A stretch of DNA of 64,000 nt from Sphaerisporangium dianthi (GTDB lineage: Bacteria; Actinomycetota; Actinomycetes; Streptosporangiales; Streptosporangiaceae), in contig NZ_JBHSFP010000027.1 in assembly GCF_042654065.1 (NCBI RefSeq), forward strand, positions 62,001 through 126,000. Direction: 5' to 3'. This document shows positions 15,582 through 24,334 of the stretch, piece by piece. Under the pieces are notes generated by a model. It did no database searches. It saw nothing but the letters and a program-made list of their open reading frames with translations, and was not told the origin of the DNA. Numbering within the stretch: the stretch's first letter is position 1; each line of letters opens with the position of its first letter. Both the position numbers and the translations under genes were made by a program.

Positions 15582-18500
15582 TCAGACCGACAGCTGGGCC
15601 ATCGCCTTGTGGATGCGTTTGTCGGAGATCGGGTAGGGCGTGCCGAGGGTCTGGGCGAAGTAGCTGACCCGCAGCTCCTCCAGCATCCAGCGGAGATCGG
15701 TGACGGCCTGCTCGGACCTGCGCGCCGGCGGCAGACCGTCCACCGTCTGCTCGTACGCCATGCGGATCTCGTCGAGCCTGAGCATCCGCTCGCGGTCGCG
15801 GTAGGGATCGTCGGGCAGCTTCTCCAGCCGCCGCTCGACCGCCCGCAGATAACGCTGCAGGTCGGGCAGCCGCGCGTGGCCGGTGGCGGTGACGAAGCCG
15901 GGGAAGACCAGCGACGACAGATGCTCGTCGATCTCCTCAAGGATGTCCTGCGGGTCCTTCATCGAGCCGAGCACGGTGCGCGCCTTCTGCCAGATCTGAA
16001 GGATGCTCTCGACCCGGGACACCGCCTCGGCCGTCGTGTCGTACAGCTCGGCGCGCACGTGGTCGTGCACGCGCGCGAACCCCTCGGCGTTCCACGCCGG
16101 CCCGCCTGCCTCGGCGATGAGCTTGTCGGCCGCGCAGGTGACGCAGTCTTCGAACAGCTCGGCGGCGTCGCGGTGCGGGCTGTGGCTCAGCGCGAGCTTC
16201 TGCTGGGTGCTCAGCCCGCGCAGGATGGCCTTGGCCGGCGAGGTGACGTTCAGCAGCACGAGGCGCCGCGTGCCCGCCCACATCGCCGCCCGCTGCTCGG
16301 CCTCGGTCTCGAAGACGCGGACCGCGACGCTGCTCCCCTGGTCGACCAGCGCGGGATAGGCCTTGATGCGTCCCTGCTCGAACAGCCGGGGTAGCTCGCC
16401 GATCGTCCACGAGCGCAGGCCCGTGCGTTCGAGACTCTCGCCCGCGCGAGACAGCGTGGCGCGCAGCTTGGGCGCCAGCCTGTGCTTCAGACCGGCGAGG
16501 TCCTTGTCCTCGGCGACCGTGCGCTTGTGCTCGTCCACCACGCGGTAGGTCACGCGCAGGTGGTCGGGCAGCCGCCCCGGGTCGAAGGCGTCGGGCGGCA
16601 CCCGCACGCCGGTGAGCGCGAACAGCTCGCGCGCCACGGCCTCCACCAGAGGCTCCTCGCCGGGGGTGACCCGTTCGAGCACGGCCTTGGCGTAGTTGGG
16701 GGCGGGGACGAAGTTGCGCCGCACCACCTTGGGGAGCGAGCGGATCAGCTCGGTGACCAGTTCTTCGCGCAGGCCGGGGATCTGCCAGTCGAAGCCGCCG
16801 TCCTCGACCTGGTTGAGCACCTGGAGCGGCACGTGCACGGTCACGCCGTCGGCGTCGGCGCCGGGCTCGAACTGGTAGGTGAGACGCATGCGCTGGCCGC
16901 CCTGCCGCCAGGCGTCCGGATAGGCCTGCTGCAGGTCCGCGGCGTCCGCGCCCTGGTTGATCAGCATGTCGGCCGAGAACGTCAGCAGGTCGGGCTCGTC
17001 CTGCCGCTTGCGCTTCCACCAGCTGTCGAAGTGGGCCGCCGACACGACGGTGTCGGGGACGCGCCTGTCGTAGAAGTCGAACAGCGTCTCGTCGTCCACC
17101 ATGATGTCGCGGCGGCGGGCGCGGTTCTCCAGCTCCTCGACCTCCGACAGCAGCCGGCGGTTCTCCTTCAGGAAGCGGTGGTGGGTTTCCCAGTCGCCCT
17201 CCACCAGGCCGTGGCGGATGAACAGCTCCCGCGACAGATCTGGGTCGATCTTCCCGTAGTTGATCTTGCGGTCCACCACGATCGGCACGCCGTACAGCGT
17301 GACCTTCTCGTAGGCCATGACCGCGCCCTGGTTCTTCTCCCAGTGCGGCTCGCTGTAGGTGCGCTTGACCAGGTGCCCGGCCAGCGGCTCGACCCACTCA
17401 GGCTCGATCTTGGCGACGACCCGCGCCCACAGCCGGGAGGTCTCGACCAGCTCGCCCGCCATGACCCATCGGGGCTGCTTGCGGGACAACGCCGACCCCG
17501 GGAAGATCGCGAACCGGGCATTGCGCGCGCCGATGTACTCGCGGACCGGGCGCCGCCGCGGCCCCGCCTCGTTCTTGTCGGACTTCTCGACGTCCAGCAC
17601 CCCGATGTGGGACAGCATGCCCGCCAGCAGGGAGACGTGCGTCTGGTAGGGGTCGGGGCGCGTGGTGTTGAGGGTGACGCCGAGCCCCTTGGCGACCTGC
17701 TTGAGCTGGCTGTAGATGTCCTGCCACTCGCGCACGCGCAGGTAGTTGAGGAAGTCGGCCTTGCACATGCGCCGGAACTGGCTGGAGGACAGCTCGCGCT
17801 GCTGCTCGCGCACGTGGTCCCAGAGGTTCAGATAGCTCAGGAAGTCCGACTCCTTGTCGGCGAACCTGGCGTGCTTCTGGTCGGCCTGCGCCTGCTTGTC
17901 GGCGGGCCGCTCGCGCGGGTCCTGGATGGACAGCGCCGCGGCGATCACCATGACCTCGGTGGCGCACCCGTTGCCGTCGGCGGCCAGCACCATGCGCGCG
18001 AGCCTGGGGTCGACCGGCAGCTGGGCGAGCTTGGAACCGATCGGGGTGAGCTTGTGGTGCTCGTCGAAGGCGCCCAGCTCGTGCAGCAGGTTGACGCCGT
18101 CCTTCACCTGCCGCTGGTCGGGCGGCTCGACGAACGGGAACGCCGCGATGTCGCCCAGGCCCAGCGAGGTCATCTGCAGGATGACCGAGGCGAGGTTGGT
18201 GCGCAGGATCTCGGGGTCGGTGAACTCGGGCCGGCCGAGGAAGTCCTCCTCGGCGAACAGGCGGATGCACACGCCGTCGGAGGTGCGGCCGCAGCGGCCC
18301 TTGCGCTGGTTGGCCGAGGCCTGCGAGATCGGCTCGATCGGCAGCCGCTGGACCTTCAGCCGGTGGCTGTAGCGGGAGACGCGCGCGAAGCCGGGGTCGA
18401 CCACGTACTTGATGCCGGGCACGGTCAGCGAGGTCTCGGCGACGTTGGTCGCGAGGACGATGCGGCGGCCCCGGTGGGCCTGGAAGACGCGGTGCTGCTC

Positions 18501-19472
18501 GCCGGCCGACAGGCGCGCGTACAGCGGGAGCACCTCCTCAGGGCGGCCCTTGAGCGCCTCCGCGGTGTCCCTGATCTCGCGCTCGCCGCTGAGGAACACC
18601 AGGATGTCGCCGGGGCCCTCGCCGCACAGCTCGTCCACCGCGTCGACGATCGCCTGCGCCTGGTCCTCCTGGTCGTCGCGGATGGGGCGGTAGCGCACCT
18701 CGACGGGATAGGTGCGCCCGGACACCTCGACGATGGGCGCCTCCCCGAAGTGGCGGGAGAAGCGCTCGGGGTCGATGGTCGCCGAGGTGATGATCACCTT
18801 GAGGTCGGGCCTCTTGGGCAGGAGCTGCTTGAGGTAGCCCAGGATGAAGTCGATGTTGAGGCTGCGCTCGTGCGCCTCGTCGATGATCAGCGTGTCGTAC
18901 CGCGACAGCAGCCGGTCGCGCTGCATCTCGGCGAGCAGGATGCCGTCGGTCATCACCTTGACGAGCGTGTCGTCGCCGGAGTGATCGGTGAAGCGCACCT
19001 TGTAGCCGATGGCGCCGCCCAGCGGGACGTCCAGCTCCTCGGCGATGCGCTCGGCGACCGTGCGGGCCGCGATGCGGCGCGGCTGGGTGTGGCCGATCTG
19101 CCCCTTGACGCCCCGGCCGAGCTCAAGGCAGATCTTGGGGATCTGGGTGGTCTTGCCCGAGCCGGTCTCACCCGCGATGATGACCACCTGGTGATCGCGA
19201 AGGACCGCGAGGATGTCGTCCTTGCGCCCGCTGACCGGCAGGTTCTCCGGATAGGAGACCGCGGGCACCAGGGCGCGCCGGGCCGCGACCCGGACCTCGG
19301 CCGCGTCGATCTCGGTGGCGACCTTGTCGGCGATGGACCGCAGAGCCTTGCCGTCGCGCACGCGGCGCGCGCCGTCGATGCGGCGGCGCAGCCGCAGCTC
19401 GTCGCGCAGCATCAGCGCAGGCAGGCGTTCACGCAGATCGGTCAGGGGCGATTTCAACGAAGACGTTCCCAT
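15582..19472 (-). CDS. hrpA: ATP-dependent RNA helicase HrpA
   Basis: A DEAH-box RNA helicase of 1296 residues, full length for actinobacterial HrpA. Motifs in order: Walker A AGETGSGKTTQIPKI, motif Ia TQPRRIAA, DEAH in LIIDEAHERSLN, motif III ITSATID, motif V ATNVAETSLTVPGI, and motif VI QRKGRCGR. These are followed by the winged-helix and ratchet (HA2) and OB regions and the long DUF3418-type C-terminal extension. It acts in the cytoplasm on mRNA or stalled ribosomes. ATG 19472 (MGTSSLKSP) is chosen. A 22-residue upstream extension has no homology-like features. Confidence 0.97.
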   Translation of the reverse strand: MGTSSLKSPLTDLRERLPALMLRDELRLRRRIDGARRVRDGKALRSIADKVATEIDAAEVRVAARRALVPAVSYPENLPVSGRKDDILAVLRDHQVVIIAGETGSGKTTQIPKICLELGRGVKGQIGHTQPRRIAARTVAERIAEELDVPLGGAIGYKVRFTDHSGDDTLVKVMTDGILLAEMQRDRLLSRYDTLIIDEAHERSLNIDFILGYLKQLLPKRPDLKVIITSATIDPERFSRHFGEAPIVEVSGRTYPVEVRYRPIRDDQEDQAQAIVDAVDELCGEGPGDILVFLSGEREIRDTAEALKGRPEEVLPLYARLSAGEQHRVFQAHRGRRIVLATNVAETSLTVPGIKYVVDPGFARVSRYSHRLKVQRLPIEPISQASANQRKGRCGRTSDGVCIRLFAEEDFLGRPEFTDPEILRTNLASVILQMTSLGLGDIAAFPFVEPPDQRQVKDGVNLLHELGAFDEHHKLTPIGSKLAQLPVDPRLARMVLAADGNGCATEVMVIAAALSIQDPRERPADKQAQADQKHARFADKESDFLSYLNLWDHVREQQRELSSSQFRRMCKADFLNYLRVREWQDIYSQLKQVAKGLGVTLNTTRPDPYQTHVSLLAGMLSHIGVLDVEKSDKNEAGPRRRPVREYIGARNARFAIFPGSALSRKQPRWVMAGELVETSRLWARVVAKIEPEWVEPLAGHLVKRTYSEPHWEKNQGAVMAYEKVTLYGVPIVVDRKINYGKIDPDLSRELFIRHGLVEGDWETHHRFLKENRRLLSEVEELENRARRRDIMVDDETLFDFYDRRVPDTVVSAAHFDSWWKRKRQDEPDLLTFSADMLINQGADAADLQQAYPDAWRQGGQRMRLTYQFEPGADADGVTVHVPLQVLNQVEDGGFDWQIPGLREELVTELIRSLPKVVRRNFVPAPNYAKAVLERVTPGEEPLVEAVARELFALTGVRVPPDAFDPGRLPDHLRVTYRVVDEHKRTVAEDKDLAGLKHRLAPKLRATLSRAGESLERTGLRSWTIGELPRLFEQGRIKAYPALVDQGSSVAVRVFETEAEQRAAMWAGTRRLVLLNVTSPAKAILRGLSTQQKLALSHSPHRDAAELFEDCVTCAADKLIAEAGGPAWNAEGFARVHDHVRAELYDTTAEAVSRVESILQIWQKARTVLGSMKDPQDILEEIDEHLSSLVFPGFVTATGHARLPDLQRYLRAVERRLEKLPDDPYRDRERMLRLDEIRMAYEQTVDGLPPARRSEQAVTDLRWMLEELRVSYFAQTLGTPYPISDKRIHKAMAQLSV

Positions 19473-19672
19473 GGTCGCTTTCTCGGCCGTCTCGTCGAAC
19501 GACCGCCACCGGCAAGGATAAGCAACCTTCCCCCGCACTCCGCCAATGGTTTACCGCGCTCGCGAGGCGGGGGACGTCCACAGGGCTGTGACCTGCGACC
19601 CTTCCCCGCAGGGCCGGCTCCACGGGTTCCGGCGCCCGCGGGCCCTGCGGCGAACGGCCGGGCTCGGCCGGA

Positions 19673-20104
19673 TCAGTGGGAGCGCAACAGCTCTCCGGGC
19701 GAGTCGTGGGTGTACTTCAGCGCCTTCTCAAGGCACACGATGGCGCCCTGCCGGGGGCGGTTGATGAAACGCACGTCGTCGGCCAGCGCCCGCATGATCT
19801 GCAGCCCCCGCCCGTGCTCCGCCATCGGGGAGCTCGTGCCGACCTCGTCCGGGTCGAAACCTCGCCCGGTGTCCAGAACGGTGATCACGAACTTGTCGGC
19901 GACGAGTTGCGCACTGACGGTGTACTCGTCGGCCTCTGTGGCGTGCCTGATGACGTTCGAGCACGCCTCGGTGAGCATGAGCATGATGTCCTCCTTGATG
20001 TCCTGTTCGACACCGAGGACCTCCAGCTCCGCACCAAGGATCTGCCGGGTCACGGACACGCTCGCGGCATCGCGCGGCAAGCGCAATGCGATGGTCACCT
20101 CCAC
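19673..20104 (-). CDS. RsbW-like ATP-binding protein (anti-sigma factor kinase type)
   Basis: A 143-residue stand-alone GHKL ATPase of the HATPase_c_2 group. The N box LTEACSNVIRHA, G1 box LDTGRGFDPDEV and G2-like HGRGLQIMRAL are all present. Members phosphorylate anti-anti-sigma factors or bind sigma factors, or act as serine kinases in other partner switches. No sigma or antagonist gene is adjacent, so the partner is unknown. GTG 20104 follows AAGGAGGA. Confidence 0.88.
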   Translation of the reverse strand: MEVTIALRLPRDAASVSVTRQILGAELEVLGVEQDIKEDIMLMLTEACSNVIRHATEADEYTVSAQLVADKFVITVLDTGRGFDPDEVGTSSPMAEHGRGLQIMRALADDVRFINRPRQGAIVCLEKALKYTHDSPGELLRSH

Positions 20105-20269
20105 ACTTCCTCCTTTCCGCCCACGTTGTTAAAGGTGCCCCCATGAGAGATGCCAAACACGGAAAGTGGAAGGTGATGCGATCGCCAAGGGTGTCCGGAC
20201 CCGGCCGGGGACGGCCAGGCTCCCCGGGCCGGCGAGATCCGGCCCGGGGAGCGGAGGAGGCCGCCGCGG

Positions 20270-21022
20270 TCAGCGACGCGCGTGCCCGGCTGCCTCGGCG
20301 GCGAGCGCGGCCCCGATGATGCCCGCCTCGTTGAGCAGCGTCGCCGGGACCACCGGCGTGCCGGGCAGATCGATGTAGTGCAGGAACTTGTCGGCCTTCT
20401 TGCTCACGCCGCCGCCGATGACGATCAGCGACGGCGACAGCAGTGCCTGGATGTGCTCCAGGTACTTCTGCACCCGCCCGGCCCACTGCTCCCAGCTGAG
20501 GTCGTGCTTCTCGCGGGCGTTGTCGGAGGCGCGGTGCTCGGCCTCGTGCCCGTCGATCTCGATGTGCCCGAACTCGGTGTTGGGGACGAGCAGGCCGTCC
20601 ACGATCAGCGCGCTGCCGATGCCGGTGCCGAAGGTGAACATCGCCACCAGCCCCGCGCGGCCGCGTCCGGCGCCGAACCGGGCCTCGGCGACGCCCGCCG
20701 CGTCGGCGTCGTTGACCACGGTGACGTCCGTGCCGGTCGCGCCGGAGAACAGCTCGCGCGCGTCCAGGCCGATCCAGGCGGAGTCGACGTTCGCCGCCGT
20801 CTTGGTCACCCCGTCCACCACGACCCCGGGGAAGGTCACCCCGACCGGCCCCGTCCAGGAGAAGTGCTCCACGATCTGCCGGACGACCCCGGCGACCTCC
20901 TTGGGAGCGGACGGACTGGGCGTCGGCACCCGGAGGCGCTCCTGCGACAACGCACCGCGCGCCGTGTCGACCGGGGCGCCCTTGATGCCCGATCCGCCGA
21001 TGTCGATTCCCAGCACATTCAT
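20270..21022 (-). CDS. ppgK: Polyphosphate glucokinase
   Basis: Phosphorylates glucose to glucose 6-phosphate using polyphosphate or ATP. It is a cytosolic ROK-family enzyme of 250 residues. The phosphate loop is GIDIGGSGIKGAPVD and the catalytic Asp is in VVNDADAAG. The nucleotide and sugar region is TFGTGIGSALIVDG, followed by NTEFGHIEIDGHEAE. It lacks the CxCGxxGC zinc motif found in most ROK kinases, as expected for PpgK. ATG 21022 has GAGGAG five bases upstream. GTG 21028 overlaps that site and is rejected. Confidence 0.95.
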   Translation of the reverse strand: MNVLGIDIGGSGIKGAPVDTARGALSQERLRVPTPSPSAPKEVAGVVRQIVEHFSWTGPVGVTFPGVVVDGVTKTAANVDSAWIGLDARELFSGATGTDVTVVNDADAAGVAEARFGAGRGRAGLVAMFTFGTGIGSALIVDGLLVPNTEFGHIEIDGHEAEHRASDNAREKHDLSWEQWAGRVQKYLEHIQALLSPSLIVIGGGVSKKADKFLHYIDLPGTPVVPATLLNEAGIIGAALAAEAAGHARR

Positions 21023-21071
21023 GTCCACTCCTCGTCGAACCCGTCAGCCTCTTATTACCGCTATCGTGCGC

Positions 21072-22118
21072 ATGATGCCGTACATGCTCAGACCGCTGAC
21101 GATGCTGCTGTCCGCCACGCTCACCATGGCATGCCTGCCGGGGCGGGCGGCGGGCGCCGCCGAGGCGCCCGCCGCGCCCGCCGTCCCCCGTGTCCCGGCC
21201 GGCACGACCGCGAGCTACATGGTCTTCGACCGGACGACGCGCACGACGCGGCTCGCCCACAACGTGCACAGCCGCTACCGGTCGGCCTCCGTGGTGAAGA
21301 TCCTCATCGCGCTGGACTTCCTCGAGTCGCGCGCGCCCGGCCGGGCGATCTCCGCCGCCGACCGGGAGCTGCTCAAGCGGATGCTGCGCTCCAGCGACGA
21401 CGACGCCGCCTCGGCGTTCTGGCGGCGCGGGGGCCAGCGGGCGATCATCGACCGCATGGTGCGCCGGATGGGCCTGAAGGACACCGGCCCGCCGCCCGCC
21501 TCCCACCCCGGCTTCTGGGGCTACACCGCGCTCAGCGCCTCCGACGTCGTGCGCACCTACCGCTACCTGCTCGACCGGGCCGACGCCGGTGCCCGGAGCC
21601 TCATCCTCGGCCACCTTCGTCAGGCCACGCGATGCGCCAGCGACGACTTCGACCAGTCCTTCGGCATCCCGAGCGCCGTGCCGCGGCCGTGGGCGGTCAA
21701 GCAGGGGTGGTCCGGCTATGGCGCCACCCCGGCCGTGCGCTGCTCCGGCTCGCGGGCCGGCGGCTCGGCCACCGCCGCGGTCGCCCCCACGCCCTCCGGC
21801 GACGCGCCCGGCGCCGCGATTCCCGGCGACGCGTCCGGGACCGTGATTCCCGCGGCGGCCGACGCCCCGGTGGCGACCGCGGCGACGGACGCGGCGGTGG
21901 CGGACGCCGCGGTCGCCACCGGGAGCGCGGGCACGTCCGGACGGCCTCCGGTGAACCTGGCCCGCCCGGTGCTGCACACCACCGGCCTGGCCGGCGCGGG
22001 AGACCGCCTGATCATCGTGGTGCTCACCCTCCAGCCGGCGGGCGCCTCGTACGCGAACTCCGCCGTACGGCTGACCGCGCTCACCAAGCAGGTCTACCAG
22101 GCGGGCCGGCCGCGCTGA
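21072..22118 (+). CDS. Secreted serine hydrolase, beta-lactamase/PBP fold
   Basis: A 348-residue exported protein. The signal sequence runs over residues 1-28 (LRPLTMLLSATLTMACLPG), and a Cys there could even be lipidated, though the lipobox is poor. The active-site serine motif is SVVK in YRSASVVKILIAL. The region SSDDDAASAFW stands where SDN is expected, and KQGWSG takes the place of KTG. Between KQGW and the last strand is an Ala/Pro/Gly-rich insert of about 65 residues (ATAAVAPTPSGDAPGAAIPG and following). The last 25 bases overlap the convergent aminotransferase-like gene. Substrate unknown. Confidence 0.8.
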   Translation: MMPYMLRPLTMLLSATLTMACLPGRAAGAAEAPAAPAVPRVPAGTTASYMVFDRTTRTTRLAHNVHSRYRSASVVKILIALDFLESRAPGRAISAADRELLKRMLRSSDDDAASAFWRRGGQRAIIDRMVRRMGLKDTGPPPASHPGFWGYTALSASDVVRTYRYLLDRADAGARSLILGHLRQATRCASDDFDQSFGIPSAVPRPWAVKQGWSGYGATPAVRCSGSRAGGSATAAVAPTPSGDAPGAAIPGDASGTVIPAAADAPVATAATDAAVADAAVATGSAGTSGRPPVNLARPVLHTTGLAGAGDRLIIVVLTLQPAGASYANSAVRLTALTKQVYQAGRPR

Positions 22119-24064
22119 CGGCCGTCCGCGCGGGTGCCCAGCACGGCGTCGAAGGGAGCGGTGTTCTCGTCGAACGTCCACCTCGTCGAGGTGTCCAGCG
22201 GATCCAGGCGGCCGTGCCGGGGGTCGTCCCTGCCGACCACGAACGGGTCGGTAGGCGCTGAGCCCGCGGAGGTGTCCTCCCGCCGGCCGGGACCCGCCGG
22301 GGCGTCGCGCCGGTAGGACGACGGAACCTCCCACTCGTAGGACGACGCCGACGCCGGCTCCGACCGGTACGACGACGCCGGCTCTGTCCGGTACGACGAC
22401 GCCGGTTCCGACCGGTAGGCCGGTTCCGATCGGTAGGCCGACTCCGGCTCTGAGCGGTAGGCCGACGCCGGGTCCGACCGGTACGACGACGCCGGTTCCG
22501 ATCGGTAGGCCGACTCCGGCCGGTAAGAGCCGGGAGCCGGATCCGAGCTGTAAGGAGACGGCTCCAGGCGGTAGGAGGCCGCCGCCGGGTCCGACCGGTA
22601 GGAGACGGGAGCCGGGTCCGAGCTGTAGGAGGACTGCTCCGCGCGGTAGGAGGCAGGGGCCGGGTCCTTGGTGTAGGACACCTGGGCCGGCGTCACGGGG
22701 AGGTAGGCCGACGAGGTCGCCGAGGACGGCTCGGTCAGATAGGCGACCGGCTCCTTGGCGGCGGCCGACGGCGCGGCGTAGGCGTCCGTACGAGACGGCG
22801 GCGTCGCATAGGCGTCGGACCGGGACGACGGCGCCGTGTAAGCGTCCGACCAGGAGGACTGCGTCGTATAAGCGTCCGTGCGGGAGGACGGCGGGGCGGA
22901 GGTGTAGGCGGAGGAGGAGGCGCCGATGGCGGCGGTGGCCCGGCCGTTGCCGACGGAGAACAGGGAGGAGTGCAGCCCGTCGATCAGGCGCTGCACGTCC
23001 TCGCGGCCGCGCACCGCCAGCCGCAGGAAGTCGCTGCTGGAGCCCAGCTTGTCGCCGCAGTCGCGCACCAGCAGGTTGTGCGCCGACAGCAGCTGCCCGC
23101 TCAACGCCCGCCCGTCCTTGCCCTCGGGCAGGCGCACCATCAGGAAGTCCGCCTGCGAGGGGTACACCGTGACCCCGGGCAGCGCCGAGAGCCGCTGGAA
23201 CATCGACCGGCGGTCCTCGGCCATCATGCGCAGGCTCTCCCGGTAGTCCCGCATGTGGTCCCTGAGCATGAAGACCAGCGACTCGGCGTAGGAGTTGAGG
23301 TTCCACCGGGGCAGCATCCGCCGGATCTTCTCCGCGAGCGCCGGGTTGGCGACCAGGTAGCCGAGGCGGGCGCCGGGAAGCCCGAACGCCCGGTCCAGGT
23401 TCCGCAGCACGATCACGTTCGGCCTGATGGCGGCCTCCGCGGCCACGCTCGGGACGGCCTCGGCGTCCACGAAGTCGGCGTAGGACTCGTCCACCACGAC
23501 CAGGTCGAGGTCCGCGAGGGTGTCGAGGAGCTCGACGACCCGCGCGCGGGGCAGGTGCCCGCCGTCGGGGTTGTTGGGGTTGCAGATCACCGCGACCCGC
23601 GACCCGCGCCTGCGGACGAACCGCGTGTAGGCCTCCACGTCGAGCGCGAAGCCCTGGTCCTCCTGGAGGGGGTACATGTCGACGCGCTTGCCGGTGTCCA
23701 GCGGCTGACCGGTCCAGCGGCCGGAGGTCGGGATGGGGACGGCGAGGCTCTCCTGGACGAGGAGGTGGTCGATCCAGGTGATCAGCTCGCTCGTGCCGTT
23801 GCCCATGACGACCGTCTGCGGCTTCAGCCCGAGTGCCGCGCTCAGCTCGGCGGCGACGTCGGCGGCGTCGCTCGGGTGGTGCCGCAGGACGGTGGCGGCG
23901 TTGCGCCCGAGGATGTCGAACATCTCGGGCGTGGGGAAGTACGGGTTGCACGGGAGGCGGAAGTCCACCGGGGCCTCCGGTGCCCCGCCGGTCCCGCGCT
24001 GGTACGAGGACGACGTGCCGTTCGCCTCGGCGCGCAGCAGGCTGAGATCGGTGGAACCTGCCAA
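22094..24064 (-). CDS. HisC/CobC-like aminotransferase-fold protein lacking the PLP lysine, with long repeat tail
   Basis: Fold-type I PLP aminotransferase domain in residues ~1-375: PCNPYFPTPEM, MGNGTSELI, CNPNNPDGG, VVVDESYADF and a C-terminal LRLAVRGREDV arginine. In HisC the PLP lysine lies in LSKAFGLAG, but here the aligned segment is NLDRAFGLPGARLGY (Asp224-Arg225). The Schiff-base lysine is therefore replaced by Arg and normal catalysis is unlikely. From about residue 375 to 656 follows a low-complexity tail, first with units like SSRSDAYA, then with many SYRSEPA-type units. TTG 24064 is chosen because GGAGGAG lies just upstream. GTG 24115 is an alternative without such a site. Confidence 0.82.
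   Translation of the reverse strand: MAGSTDLSLLRAEANGTSSSYQRGTGGAPEAPVDFRLPCNPYFPTPEMFDILGRNAATVLRHHPSDAADVAAELSAALGLKPQTVVMGNGTSELITWIDHLLVQESLAVPIPTSGRWTGQPLDTGKRVDMYPLQEDQGFALDVEAYTRFVRRRGSRVAVICNPNNPDGGHLPRARVVELLDTLADLDLVVVDESYADFVDAEAVPSVAAEAAIRPNVIVLRNLDRAFGLPGARLGYLVANPALAEKIRRMLPRWNLNSYAESLVFMLRDHMRDYRESLRMMAEDRRSMFQRLSALPGVTVYPSQADFLMVRLPEGKDGRALSGQLLSAHNLLVRDCGDKLGSSSDFLRLAVRGREDVQRLIDGLHSSLFSVGNGRATAAIGASSSAYTSAPPSSRTDAYTTQSSWSDAYTAPSSRSDAYATPPSRTDAYAAPSAAAKEPVAYLTEPSSATSSAYLPVTPAQVSYTKDPAPASYRAEQSSYSSDPAPVSYRSDPAAASYRLEPSPYSSDPAPGSYRPESAYRSEPASSYRSDPASAYRSEPESAYRSEPAYRSEPASSYRTEPASSYRSEPASASSYEWEVPSSYRRDAPAGPGRREDTSAGSAPTDPFVVGRDDPRHGRLDPLDTSTRWTFDENTAPFDAVLGTRADGRQRGRPAW
22325..22915 (-). 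repeat. Coding tandem repeats for the Tyr/Ser/Pro tail
   Basis: Two blocks of in-frame degenerate tandem repeats encode the tail of the aminotransferase-like protein. About 22325-22690 carries units of 15-27 bases such as GACTCCGGCTCTGAGCGGTA, encoding YRSEPAS, YRSDPAS, YRTEPASS and SYSSDPAP. About 22770-22915 carries units encoding SSRTDAYA and SSWSDAYT. Tyr recurs every 5-9 residues and acidic and basic residues alternate. Confidence 0.85.
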
Positions 24065-24334
24065 CAGAGGTCTCCTCCATGACGGCGTTACGACGGGCGT
24101 CCGCGGGCGCGACACCCTGAGGTACGCGGCCGGGGCGTCACGGGTTCATCCCGATTCGCGTGCGGCCCCGCCGGACACGGGCCCACTGGACACGGGCCCG
24201 CCGCCCCGGCGGCCACGGGTTCGGCGCGGCCCGCCGATGACCGGTTCGACGCGGCCCGGCGATCACCGGTTCCGCCCGCCGTGCACGGATTGCGGACACG
24301 CCCCCCGGCCGCTTCGCCGCCCCGGCGGGCGTCT

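Noticed and set aside
22325..22915. CRISPR-like or satellite array
   Set aside because: The repeats are degenerate, lack constant spacers, stay in frame and encode the tail of a protein.
19728..24080. A 1450-codon open frame on the minus strand crossing several genes
   Set aside because: It is out of frame with clear genes (RsbW-like, ppgK, aminotransferase-like) and reads as Arg/Gly/Pro-rich sequence, the usual shadow of GC-rich coding DNA.
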